From JBMONI01 sp049324575 (GTDB lineage: Bacteria > Omnitrophota > Omnitrophia > Omnitrophales > Aquincolibacteriaceae), in assembly GCA_049324575.1 (NCBI GenBank), contig JBMONI010000030.1:1-38666 (forward strand): a stretch of 38,666 bases of DNA. Reading direction: 5' to 3'. The stretch's first letter is position 1. The number at the start of each line of letters is the position of its first letter. This document shows, one piece after another, positions 1 through 7,917 of this stretch. The translations under genes and the position numbers were made by a program. Under the pieces are notes generated by a model, which did no database searches, was not told the origin of the DNA, and was given only the letters and a program-made list of their open reading frames with translations.

Positions 1-466
1 ATTGCTGCGGCATAAAGCTTTTGGGCCGCTCGTTCAGAAGCTCCTGCGCCTTCTGGATCGCCCCTTTCATTCCCTGGTCGGCGGGCGTGAGCACGAGCTC
101 GGCCCCGTAACGGCTCAAAAGCTTCCTGCGCTCAATGCTCATCGACTCCGGCATCGTGAGAACGAGCCGGTAACCTTTTACGGCACAGACCAGGGCAAGC
201 CCGATCCCCGTATTCCCCGAAGTCGGTTCGATGATCGTGGTCTCCTTGTCGATCAGCTTTTTTTGCTCCGCATCCTCGATCATGCTCAGACAAATACGGT
301 CCTTGACACTTCCCCCGGGATTGAACGATTCCATTTTTCCGTAGACATCCGCCATCGTCCTGGGGTCGACCATTTTTCGGAGCCTGACGAGTGGCGTGTT
401 CGAAATAAGCTCCAGAACGCTTTGGACCATGGCCGGCTTCCGGCCTAAATCTTTTTTCGATGTCAT
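1..466 (-). CDS. cysK: Cysteine synthase (O-acetylserine sulfhydrylase), 3' part missing
   Basis: PLP-dependent enzyme that makes L-cysteine from O-acetylserine and sulfide in the cytoplasm. The visible 155 N-terminal residues read SNTPLVRLRK, then FNPGGSVKDR, whose Lys is the family's PLP lysine, then PTSGNTGIGLA, the substrate-binding loop. All three are hallmarks of the CysK/CysM/cystathionine beta-synthase family. The ATG at 466 has an AAAGGAG ribosome site just upstream. It lies 16 bases after cysH on the same strand, so it is probably the third gene of a cysC-cysH-cysK operon. The C-terminal half runs off the window, so CysK cannot be told firmly from CysM or from a bacterial cystathionine beta-synthase. 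The operon context favours CysK. Confidence 0.9.
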   Translation of the reverse strand, partial: MTSKKDLGRKPAMVQSVLELISNTPLVRLRKMVDPRTMADVYGKMESFNPGGSVKDRICLSMIEDAEQKKLIDKETTIIEPTSGNTGIGLALVCAVKGYRLVLTMPESMSIERRKLLSRYGAELVLTPADQGMKGAIQKAQELLNERPKSFMPQQ

Positions 467-482
467 AAGCGATCTCCTTTGA

Positions 483-1232
483 TCAAATATTCGATGAAAG
501 ATCGGTCGGAGGTTGTTTTTCCTCGGCCGGGGGTTTCTGCCGCATACGATGGATCCCGCACTCCGTCTTCGCCCGGCCGGCCCAACGCCCGGAACGCTCG
601 TCGTCGCCGACCTGAACCGGACGCGTGCAGGGCCAGCATCCGATACTCAAATACCCCTTTTCATAAAGCGGATGAAGAGGGATCTTGTGCTCCTTCAAAT
701 ACCACCATGCTTCGCGCGAAGAAAAATTCACCAGCGGGCTGATCTTGTAAAGCCCTCCTTCGTATTCTTCGATCACCTGGACCGTCTTGCGCAGATCTGT
801 CTGATGCCGCCGGATGCCGCTCATCCAGGCCCCGTAAGCCTGGATCGCCCGGTCAAGGGGTTCAACCTTGTGAAGTTGGCAGCATCGGTCCGGGTCTTTT
901 TCATAAGGAGTGCCTCCGTGCTCTCTCATCAGCGCCTCCCTCGCAACAGGATCGGCATGCAGGTCGATCACATTTTTCAGCCCCAAAAACCGGGTAATCT
1001 GTTTTTTGTAGTCCAGGGTCTCTTTGAAATGAAAGCCGGTGTCCAGAAAAAGAACGGGGATATGCGGATCCTGGCGTGAAGCCATGTGGAGAAGCACACC
1101 GCTTTCGGGACCGAAGGAGGAGGTGAGCGCGAGCCTTCCCCGGAATTCGCCGAGCGCCCAAGCGATGACCTCTTCGGGCTTGGCCCGCTCAAAAACGGCA
1201 TTGCGCTCGCGGATATCGAAGGAAGCGGCCAT
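483..1232 (-). CDS. cysH: Assimilatory APS/PAPS reductase, 4Fe-4S type
   Basis: Reduces adenylylsulfate (or PAPS) to sulfite with thioredoxin as electron donor. The 249-residue protein has LTSSFGPESGVLLH near residues 36-49 (PP-loop region) and LFLDTGFHF at 61-69. It also carries the cysteine set of iron-sulfur reductases: CC at 117-118, GCWPC at 198-202 and the catalytic ECGIH near the C-terminus (Cys225). Enzymes with the CC...CxxC set bind a 4Fe-4S cluster and usually prefer APS. The start at 1232 is chosen because AGGAGGG lies just upstream, overlapping the end of cysC. A longer in-frame reading would run back through cysC and is unlikely. Because cysC lies just upstream, PAPS is also a possible substrate. 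Confidence 0.93.
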   Translation of the reverse strand: MAASFDIRERNAVFERAKPEEVIAWALGEFRGRLALTSSFGPESGVLLHMASRQDPHIPVLFLDTGFHFKETLDYKKQITRFLGLKNVIDLHADPVAREALMREHGGTPYEKDPDRCCQLHKVEPLDRAIQAYGAWMSGIRRHQTDLRKTVQVIEEYEGGLYKISPLVNFSSREAWWYLKEHKIPLHPLYEKGYLSIGCWPCTRPVQVGDDERSGRWAGRAKTECGIHRMRQKPPAEEKQPPTDLSSNI

Positions 1233-1242
1233 GCGTCCCTCC

Positions 1243-1800
1243 TCAGGCGCTCCTGCGCAAATAGCCAAGGGCTTCCAGCTTGGCAACGACTTTAGCCACC
1301 AGGCTGTCGGGAGGCTCTTTTTCGGTTTCGCAAACAACGTCGGCATTCAAAGGCTCTTCATAGGGATCATCCACCCCGGTCATCCCGCGGATCTCTCCAC
1401 GCCGGGCTTTCTTATACAGTCCTTTGACATCGCGCCGTTCGCATTCGGCCCCGGAAGTCTTGACATAGATTTCGACAAAATTCCCGATCATGCGGCGGTT
1501 ATGCTCTCGAGCCTCACGGTAGGGCGAGATGGCCGAAACGATCACCATCGCGCCGTGTTTAACGAGCAAATGGCAGACGAAACCGATCCGTTCGATATTG
1601 ATGTTGCGGTCCTCTTTGGAAAAACCAAGACCCTTCGACAGATGGGTGCGCACAACGTCCCCGTCCAACATCTCGGGAAGGATGCCCCAGATTTTGCACT
1701 GCGCCTCAAGGCGATGCGCCAGCGTGGTTTTGCCGGAACTGGGCAGTCCGGTGAACCACACCGTAACAGGTTTGACAAGCTGATAGGCGGCTTTTTCCAT
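1243..1800 (-). CDS. cysC: Adenylylsulfate (APS) kinase
   Basis: Phosphorylates APS to PAPS with ATP in sulfate activation. The 185-residue protein has the usual family length. It shows a P-loop GLPSSGKTT at residues 18-26, MLDGDVVRTHLSKGLGFS with the family's DGD and GLGFS elements, the IERIGFVCHLLVKHG helix, and ISPYREAREHNR for APS binding. The P-loop reads GLPSSGKT rather than the commoner GLSGSGKS, a tolerated variation. It is the first gene of the cysCHK cluster and ends 10 bases before the cysH start. An AGAGG about 10 bases upstream may serve as the ribosome site. No sulfate adenylyltransferase is present in this window. Confidence 0.93.
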   Translation of the reverse strand: MEKAAYQLVKPVTVWFTGLPSSGKTTLAHRLEAQCKIWGILPEMLDGDVVRTHLSKGLGFSKEDRNINIERIGFVCHLLVKHGAMVIVSAISPYREAREHNRRMIGNFVEIYVKTSGAECERRDVKGLYKKARRGEIRGMTGVDDPYEEPLNADVVCETEKEPPDSLVAKVVAKLEALGYLRRSA

Positions 1801-1863
1801 AAAAAGACGACCTCTTTATTTTGACATGGAAGGCAATTCCGGAAGTCCCTCCAGGGCTTCGTT

Positions 1864-1920
1864 TCAGGCAGGCTCCCCCCGCCTTTCGAGGGCTCCGGTC
1901 CCGCGACCGCTTAGGCCTGC
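1864..1920 (-). other. Possible structured RNA element between the ROK gene and cysC
   Basis: The 110-base gap between the ROK stop and cysC can fold. GCAGGC at 1868-1873 pairs with GCCTGC at 1915-1920. Inside lie a 5-bp hairpin (CGGTC 1896-1900 with GACCG 1905-1909) and a short hairpin around 1881-1893. The shape would be a three-way junction that includes the last codons of the ROK gene. There is no U-tract, so it is not a standard terminator. I match it to no riboswitch class. GC-rich sequence can fold by chance, so confidence is low. Confidence 0.25.
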
Positions 1921-3125
1921 GCAAAAACCTCGCGGGCCACGATCCCCACGACGCCCAGGGCCACTGCGTTCTCTCCGAAAGCGGAGGGAATGATCTTGAC
2001 CTGGCTCGACGCTTCTTCGACCGCCCACTCCTTGACGGTGGCTTTGATCGTGTCCAGAAGCGGTGCCCCGCAATCTTCGATCCCCCCGCCGATCACGACG
2101 ATCTCCGGGTTGAGAAGATTCACAAGAAAAGCGATCTTTTTCCCAAGATTCTTTCCCGCTTCCTCGACCACTTTGAGCGCGAGATCGTCCTTTTCTTTCA
2201 CCGCCTGGATGATGTGCTTGAAATGCACTTTCTCAAGATCGCCGTTCGCGTAATCTTTGATCGCGGTCTTCTCGCCTTTTTTGATCCGTTCTTTGGCGAT
2301 CGCGGTCATACCGATGTCCATTTCCCAGCGGCCGAGCTGGGTCGAAAGGGAATTGGCGTATTGAAGATCCGCACTCGCGCTGGCGATTCCGAGCTCCCCT
2401 GCCGCGCCACTCGTCCCGCGGTAAATATCGCCGTTGACGAGAATGCCGCATCCGACGCCCGAGAACATGTAGATCATGTGGCGCACATCGCGGTCAAGCC
2501 CAAGCCATTTTTCCCCGAGCACCGCGGCGTTCGCATCATTCTCGACAAAGGTCGGGATGCTGAGCCGTTTCTCGAACGAATCTTTGATCGAAAGACAGAC
2601 CGAAAGGTCCTTGCGGCCGATGCTTTGCGGCCACCGGATCGTACGGCCCCGCTCATCAATGATCCCCGGCACGCCGACCCCGACGCCGACGATCTTGGAT
2701 TTGTCGATCTCCGCCTTTGCGATGATCTCTTCAGCCAGGTTCACCATGCTTTGGATCACGCTTTCGGAATTTTCCGGCGCCCGCTCACGGCGGATCTCCG
2801 AGATCACATTGATCTCGAGATCCACAAGGACGCCGACCATGCTCATCATATTGAGCCCGACGCCGACGATATACCCTGCCTTGGAATTCAGCTCCACGAG
2901 AACCGGTTTGCGGCCGCCCGAGGACTCATCCAGCTCTCCCTCGAGGACCAGTCCTTTTTTGATGTAGTGATTGATGTAATTCGAGACTGTTACGATGTTC
3001 AACTCGGTGACTTTGGAAATATCGGTTCGCGAGATCGGGCCGTTTTTACGGACCACTTCAAGGATGGCCAGATTTTTTCTTTCTTTGTCCGAAAGAATCC
3101 TGTCTTTTAGCATTTGCTTAATCAT
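1911..3125 (-). CDS. ROK-family transcriptional regulator (NagC/XylR type)
   Basis: A 404-residue sugar-responsive regulator with an N-terminal winged helix-turn-helix (about residues 17-75, with ISRTDISKVTELNIVTVSNY as the HTH) and a ROK sugar-kinase-like domain (about 85-400). That domain shows VGVGVGVPGIID, a VENDANAAVLGE segment and VVIGGGIEDCG. Where most ROK proteins have a zinc site (GExGH followed by CxCGxxGCxE), this one reads GELGIASAS and lacks the cysteines. The domain is therefore probably non-catalytic and built differently. The start at 3125 has GGAGG six bases upstream. It lies downstream of the glycan genes and has its own promoter, so it is the likely local repressor. Its ligand is unknown; a sugar from the neighbouring locus is an inference. 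Confidence 0.88.
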   Translation of the reverse strand: MIKQMLKDRILSDKERKNLAILEVVRKNGPISRTDISKVTELNIVTVSNYINHYIKKGLVLEGELDESSGGRKPVLVELNSKAGYIVGVGLNMMSMVGVLVDLEINVISEIRRERAPENSESVIQSMVNLAEEIIAKAEIDKSKIVGVGVGVPGIIDERGRTIRWPQSIGRKDLSVCLSIKDSFEKRLSIPTFVENDANAAVLGEKWLGLDRDVRHMIYMFSGVGCGILVNGDIYRGTSGAAGELGIASASADLQYANSLSTQLGRWEMDIGMTAIAKERIKKGEKTAIKDYANGDLEKVHFKHIIQAVKEKDDLALKVVEEAGKNLGKKIAFLVNLLNPEIVVIGGGIEDCGAPLLDTIKATVKEWAVEEASSQVKIIPSAFGENAVALGVVGIVAREVFAQA

Positions 3126-3200
3126 GGCTATCCTCCATTTTGTTTTAACTTGCTATTCATTGTTATGTAATGCTTTTAAAAACCTGTCTAAAACCAGCTA

Positions 3201-3228
3201 ATTATACCGCTCAAAAAAACCTTTGCAA
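3201..3228 (-). promoter_or_regulatory. Sigma-70-like promoter of the ROK regulator gene
   Basis: On the minus strand, TTGCAA (3223-3228) and a perfect TATAAT (3201-3206) are separated by 16 bases. Transcription would start near 3194, leaving a leader of about 70 bases before the ATG at 3125. The -35 hexamer sits inside a 12-bp palindrome. Confidence 0.6.
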
Positions 3229-3231
3229 AGG
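3220..3231. promoter_or_regulatory. Perfect 12-bp palindrome over the -35 box, candidate autoregulatory operator
   Basis: CCTTTGCAAAGG is self-complementary and covers the -35 element of the ROK promoter. A repressor bound here would block polymerase. Assigning it to the ROK protein is inference from position; no second exact copy was seen in the window. Confidence 0.4.
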
Positions 3232-3429
3232 AAATTTCAAAGAGGTTTTAAAAAGGAAATCATCCAGGAATAAAATCGCTTGTCGATTGAGCCCCAGAAA
3301 AGAAATTTATTTTTGCCAGCCCCTCTCGCCAGAGCAGGCCGTCTTTAAGGAACCCCGGAGAAATTAAAGTTGCCTCGGTCATCGCTGGGATGCGACGAAA
3401 AGATCTTCTTTTTTGAAAACTTCGAATGG
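3232..3429. other. Intergenic stretch with no recognised gene
   Basis: Lies between the ROK promoter and the stop codon of the glycoamylase gene, as part of a 304-base gap. I see no convincing coding region, no tRNA and no clear terminator hairpin with a T-run. It is AT-rich near the promoter and mixed elsewhere. Confidence 0.6.
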
Positions 3430-5469
3430 CTATTGGAGCAGAAAATCTTCTTTGAGAAGCTGTTCGGCATTGCGCGCGATCTTGTCCGCGTGAAAATACC
3501 GCTGGAGAGCTCCTCCTTCCAGAAAATTGCAAAGCGCCAGGAGGATCATCCCCTGATCCAGCGCAAGGTATTGTGTCTGCACGCGTTGGTTGCGAAGGCG
3601 GATCGAATCATAAAAACCGTGTTCCCCGTAGATCCCGGGGAATTCGAGAAGTTTCCGGATGTTCTGGATCGCCTCTTTCGGCAAGGTCTCAAGCGCAAGA
3701 AAACTGACATGCGGCGCAATCACTCCTTCTTCGGCATAGCCCTTCACGCCAAGCGCCCGGACCCCGAACTCCTGGTACTTCCATTGCCGGCCGCTTCCGG
3801 TCGCCGCCGGAGAGATCCCCCAGACCGGATATTGTTTTTCAACAAGCGCGTACTGCCGGTGCATCTCGGTCCCGATCCGGTTATTCAAGCCAAGTCCGGC
3901 TGGCGCCAGTCTTTTTTCATCGAGAACAAGCGTCGGCATCAAAAATTCAAAAAGCGAACCTCCCCATGTCGGCACGAATTTTTTCCCGTGCAGTTCGTAA
4001 TACCCCTGAAAATATTCGAGTTGCCCGCGCCGGATCCAGGTCCCCTTCGGCGTTTGTTTCTGCCATTTCCAGGATTCCGGCGGTGTGCGGTAGAGGAACC
4101 ACCAATGGGACTTCGGAATATCGCCTTTGCCGATGGCCAGAAAACTGGTCGCCCTTGCCTCGGACACGAGCATCCCGTAATGGAAATTCCCGAACGTAAT
4201 CATCGGGACATCGAACCCGATCACAAAATGATTGTTTTCGGGGTCGAGAAAACGTGAAAAATCCATCGGCTCCAGGAATTTGCTCGCTTCGACAGCGAGG
4301 TCAGGAAAAGCCTGTCTGACAACCACGAGCGCGACAGCCAGCCATCCGTTGTCGACGGTCGAAACATAACTTCGTGAGATCGAACGGTCCCGGGTATCGT
4401 AAAAATTGTAAAAGAACCCCTCGTATTGCGGCATCGCTTTCATCGTAGAAAGCACGGCGCGGACCCTGGCTTTCGCTTCTTTTTTAGAGATCAGTCCGAG
4501 GCGCCAGGCTGAGATCGTGGCCAAGAGATCGATCCCGACATTGGTAATCGAGGTATAGCCGGCGGCCAGAGGAGCGTCCCCGGTCTTGATATGATCGACG
4601 ATCAACTGCGTCTTCCGGTCCCTTGCTTGCTGGAAATAACGCCAGGTGTCGCGCGCGATCTCGCGAAGCAGGCGTTCATTGTCGACGATCTTGAGCAGTT
4701 CGCTCCGCCGCTGTTCGGCCTTTTCCGTTTTGGGGAATCCCGCGAGGTTGTCCCGGTTGCTTTCGAAAGCGACTTCATAGGGGCCGAAAAAAGCGATCTC
4801 GTCGATCCATATCTCTCCCCGATTTTCCCCCTCTTCGGACAAGAGCATGATCTCGATCAGGGAGATCTCGTTCAGGTCCAGGTCCTCAAAACGATCCATC
4901 GGAACCGTCACGTCCTTCCACCCTTCCTCTTCCGAAAGGACCTGTTCCGTAAAGTCGACTTTTTCTTTCCGCTGATGATTGTCCTGCAGAACGAGAGCCA
5001 GACGAAGCGGCCCTTTTTGCCGCGCGTTCCATTTGCATCGGAACACCAGAGACTCGGCGCGGCTTACATCGAGACGGTTCAGCCGGCTCTGGAGCGCGGC
5101 CTTCTCTTTGCCCCGCAGGTGGACGTCCCCCTTGAGGGACATGCCCCGGACGCCCCGGCCGTCTTCGCGCTCGATCCCGATCTCAAAAGCCCCCTGCCCC
5201 GGCGATTTGGTCCGCCAAAGCCCTCCGCGCTGATTGATCATGTTCCCGGCGCTGAAATCGTCGACCACGATGAACTGCGGCGAGCTTAGAAGGGACCGGT
5301 CCTTGGGCAAAGTTTTGAAAGCCTGGACATGGAATGTCGCAGCGAGGGCCCCGCCGGAGAAAAACGGGAAGCTCAAAAGAGCCCAGAAAAAAACAGCGGG
5401 GACCAAGCTCCCCCGAAGCTCTCGGGGCAAGCTCGAAAAAAGAGGTTCAGCCGAGAACGGCTTTGACAT
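3430..5469 (-). CDS. Secreted glycoamylase/GH144-like glucan hydrolase with N-terminal beta-sandwich domain
   Basis: The 679-residue protein starts with a signal peptide (about residues 1-45, hydrophobic core LVPAVFFWALLSFPFF, then ALAATF). A galactose-binding-like domain follows (about 60-230, from FIVVDDFSAGNM to EIWIDEIAFFGPY). The rest is a (alpha/alpha) toroid of the glycoamylase type (PF10091/GH144-like). It shows TRDRSISRSYVSTVDNGWL, FGNFHYGMLVSEARA, WGGSLFEFLMPTLV and WGISPAATGSG. This fold forms the middle domain of cyclic beta-1,2-glucan synthase and also the endo-beta-1,2-glucanases of GH144. The ATG at 5469 is chosen because the signal peptide follows it and AAGG precedes it. It overlaps the GH94 gene by 23 bases, so the two are translationally linked. 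Substrate is inferred; the catalytic residue was not assigned. Confidence 0.82.
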   Translation of the reverse strand: MSKPFSAEPLFSSLPRELRGSLVPAVFFWALLSFPFFSGGALAATFHVQAFKTLPKDRSLLSSPQFIVVDDFSAGNMINQRGGLWRTKSPGQGAFEIGIEREDGRGVRGMSLKGDVHLRGKEKAALQSRLNRLDVSRAESLVFRCKWNARQKGPLRLALVLQDNHQRKEKVDFTEQVLSEEEGWKDVTVPMDRFEDLDLNEISLIEIMLLSEEGENRGEIWIDEIAFFGPYEVAFESNRDNLAGFPKTEKAEQRRSELLKIVDNERLLREIARDTWRYFQQARDRKTQLIVDHIKTGDAPLAAGYTSITNVGIDLLATISAWRLGLISKKEAKARVRAVLSTMKAMPQYEGFFYNFYDTRDRSISRSYVSTVDNGWLAVALVVVRQAFPDLAVEASKFLEPMDFSRFLDPENNHFVIGFDVPMITFGNFHYGMLVSEARATSFLAIGKGDIPKSHWWFLYRTPPESWKWQKQTPKGTWIRRGQLEYFQGYYELHGKKFVPTWGGSLFEFLMPTLVLDEKRLAPAGLGLNNRIGTEMHRQYALVEKQYPVWGISPAATGSGRQWKYQEFGVRALGVKGYAEEGVIAPHVSFLALETLPKEAIQNIRKLLEFPGIYGEHGFYDSIRLRNQRVQTQYLALDQGMILLALCNFLEGGALQRYFHADKIARNAEQLLKEDFLLQ

Positions 5470-7894
5470 GATGGACCTTGGAAGGCGAAAGCAACGGCAC
5501 CACATTACCTTGGATCTTTTCTCCATCGACGAAAAGGGCTCGAACGCCCCCGCTTGCTCCTTTTGGATTTTCAACCTCGATCATATAGACGGTCCCCCGG
5601 AAAGTTCTCTTCACGCGAAAACCTTTCCAGGCCGCCGGAATCACCGGATCGATCACAAGCCCTTTGGCAGAAGCCCGGACCCCGCAGATCCAGTTATAGG
5701 CGACTTTTTGCATCCACGCCCCCGAGCCGGAATACCAGGTCCATCCGCCGCGCCCGAAATTCGGGGAATCCGGGCCATCCACATTCCCCGGAGTCACATA
5801 AGGTTCCGCGCAATAGTGATCGGGATCGAGCCCCCGATAAGCCGGACACATGGCCCGGTAGGCTTCGTAAGCCCTTTCGCCGTCGCGCATCATCGCCGCG
5901 GCCTGCACGCCCCAGCAAGCCGCATGCGTATAAACGCCGCCGTTCTCGCGCACCGAGGGTGCGTAACGAGATAGATAACCGATCGTTTCGTCGAGTTGGT
6001 CATAGCCGGGAGTGAAAAGCAGCGGGCCGTATTCCCGGTAAAGATGCCGGTAGGCGGAATCCATGGCGATCCGGGCGCGTTCGGGGGTTGCCGTACCGCA
6101 AATCACGGCCCACGTCTGCGCGTTCAGGAAGATCTTCCCCCGACGTTCGCTTTTGCTTCCGAGAGGGATCCCGTTGTCCCGCGTCGCGCGAATATACCAT
6201 TCGCCGTCCCACATATGCTCGTTGATCGCTTTTTTCAACCGCTTCGCGCGGTCAAGATAGCGGTCTGCCCGCTCTCCCTCTTTTTTAAACCGGCATATTT
6301 CTGCGAAGCGGAGAAGCAGCCCGTAGAAGAAGTGTCCGAGCCACACGGATTCGCCTTTCCATTTTGGCCCGACATGGCTCATGCCGTCGTTCCAATCCCC
6401 TTCGCCGATTAGCGGCAGCCCGCGAGGAGACCACCGGGACAGGACCTTCTCGAAGGAGCGGCAGGCATGGTCATAGATCGTCCCTGAAAGTTTGGGCTCG
6501 CCGGGTTTCGTCACATACGGCGTCACTTCGTCGAGGATCGTATGGTCCCCTGTCTCGTCGATATAGTTCAAGAGGAGGAACGTGAGCCACAGGAGATCGT
6601 CCGACATCTCCGTATGCGCCCCCATCCCTGTCCCCGGATGCCACCAGTGATACACGGTCCCGTCCGGGAACATTTGTTCGGCGTGGACCAGGATCTGCCG
6701 CCGCGTGATCGAGGGATCGCATTCGAGCATGCAGTTGGAATCCTGCAGCTGATCGCGGAAACCGATGCCTCCGCTACACTGATAATAGGCGGTCTTGGCC
6801 CACATCCGTCCCGAAAGCGCTTGATAGCGATACCACTTGTTCGTCAAAAAATTCATCGCTTCGTCAGGCGTCTCGATCCAGGAAGCATCCGTCAAACGCT
6901 GCCAAAACTCTTGGACCTCCGCGAAGGCCTTTTCGACCGCGGCGACCGTCGCATATTTCGCCGCAAGGATCCCCGCCTCTTTTTCCTCCGCGATCCTGCC
7001 GAGCAGAAATATCACCGTTCTCTCTTCGCCAGGCGCGAGCGTAAGGTCGACCTGCAAAGCCGCGATCGCATCGCCCCATTTTTCCAGTTCCCTTCGGCCT
7101 GCCACCTTGCCCGCAGCGACGGCTTGGGGTTCGCGGTAAGACCCGTACATGCCGAGAAAAGTCTCTTTGTCCCCGTCATAGCCCGAAGGCTTTACATTCG
7201 TGGCCGCCAGGAATCCCCTCAACGGAAAATCCTTGAGGCCGGTTGAAATGAACGAAGGAACGAGCGCCGGTCTTTTGTAGCCGATCACCCCGCCGAGCTT
7301 GCGGTCGATCTTGACCTCGATGAACGTCTTCTGGAATTCCCGGTGCGTTTCGGTCCCGTTCCCCAGGCACCACTCCAGAAAAGGGATCAGGCTGATCTGG
7401 CGCTTCTTTTTCGAGCGGTTCCTCACCGTGGTCTGCCAGATCTCGCAGGAGTCCCGGCGCGGAACGAACATCCGCTGCTCGGTCTCGATCTCCTGGCAAG
7501 TCGTTTTGAAGACCGTGTAGCCGAGCCCGTAACGGACTTCGTAATGTTGGGGATCAAAACAAGTGGGTTTCCAGGTCGTGGACCAGATTTTTCCGGTGGT
7601 CTGATCTCGAACATAAACGAACCTGCCGTAATCGTCGCGGATCAGGTCCTGATACCAGGTCGTTAGGCGCGAAAGCTGCGCATTGCCGAACCAGGAGAAC
7701 CCTCCTCCGGTCTGGGAAACAACATACCCATAATGCTCGTTGCAGTTCACATTGATCCACGGCCGCGGGGTCCGGGGATCGGTGATCACGTATTCCGATC
7801 CGTCCGCGGTAAAATAGCCGTACCGGGACTTGAATTTTCGGGTCTCCGTCGAAAACGCGACGCGAACGGCTTTTTTTTGTTTCTTTTTCTTCAT
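5447..7894 (-). CDS. GH94 family glycoside phosphorylase
   Basis: An 815-residue cytoplasmic enzyme that would split a beta-linked glucoside with phosphate to give a sugar 1-phosphate. The N-terminal beta-sandwich (about residues 20-310) begins RYGYFTADGSEYVITDPRTP and the catalytic helical barrel follows. It contains GIGFRDQLQD at 377-384 and GEGDWNDGM near 497-505, in which Asp500 matches the family's general acid, followed by GESVWLGHFF. DWNDGM plus ESVWLG is the form I associate with the GH94 domain of cyclic beta-1,2-glucan synthase and beta-1,2-oligoglucan phosphorylases. The length and N-terminus resemble cellobiose or chitobiose phosphorylases. There is no signal peptide. It starts 23 bases after the binding-protein gene and overlaps the glycoamylase gene. 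Family is firm; substrate is open. Confidence 0.9.
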   Translation of the reverse strand: MKKKKQKKAVRVAFSTETRKFKSRYGYFTADGSEYVITDPRTPRPWINVNCNEHYGYVVSQTGGGFSWFGNAQLSRLTTWYQDLIRDDYGRFVYVRDQTTGKIWSTTWKPTCFDPQHYEVRYGLGYTVFKTTCQEIETEQRMFVPRRDSCEIWQTTVRNRSKKKRQISLIPFLEWCLGNGTETHREFQKTFIEVKIDRKLGGVIGYKRPALVPSFISTGLKDFPLRGFLAATNVKPSGYDGDKETFLGMYGSYREPQAVAAGKVAGRRELEKWGDAIAALQVDLTLAPGEERTVIFLLGRIAEEKEAGILAAKYATVAAVEKAFAEVQEFWQRLTDASWIETPDEAMNFLTNKWYRYQALSGRMWAKTAYYQCSGGIGFRDQLQDSNCMLECDPSITRRQILVHAEQMFPDGTVYHWWHPGTGMGAHTEMSDDLLWLTFLLLNYIDETGDHTILDEVTPYVTKPGEPKLSGTIYDHACRSFEKVLSRWSPRGLPLIGEGDWNDGMSHVGPKWKGESVWLGHFFYGLLLRFAEICRFKKEGERADRYLDRAKRLKKAINEHMWDGEWYIRATRDNGIPLGSKSERRGKIFLNAQTWAVICGTATPERARIAMDSAYRHLYREYGPLLFTPGYDQLDETIGYLSRYAPSVRENGGVYTHAACWGVQAAAMMRDGERAYEAYRAMCPAYRGLDPDHYCAEPYVTPGNVDGPDSPNFGRGGWTWYSGSGAWMQKVAYNWICGVRASAKGLVIDPVIPAAWKGFRVKRTFRGTVYMIEVENPKGASGGVRALFVDGEKIQGNVVPLLSPSKVHHVKAVLG

Positions 7895-7917
7895 GAAAAG
7901 GGAAAGGGCCAGGCTTG

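Noticed and set aside
1233..1346. Longer N-terminus for cysH
   Set aside because: It would overlap cysC by more than 100 bases, and AGGAGGG before 1232 marks the true start.
1821..3110. Open frame of 429 codons opposite the ROK gene
   Set aside because: Antisense shadow. The ROK protein on the other strand has clear domains, a promoter and a ribosome site, while this reading is rich in Arg, His and Asp with no known motif.
5470..5574. Longer N-terminus for the glycoamylase-like protein
   Set aside because: The extension reads through the GH94 coding end and would place about 35 charged residues before the signal peptide.
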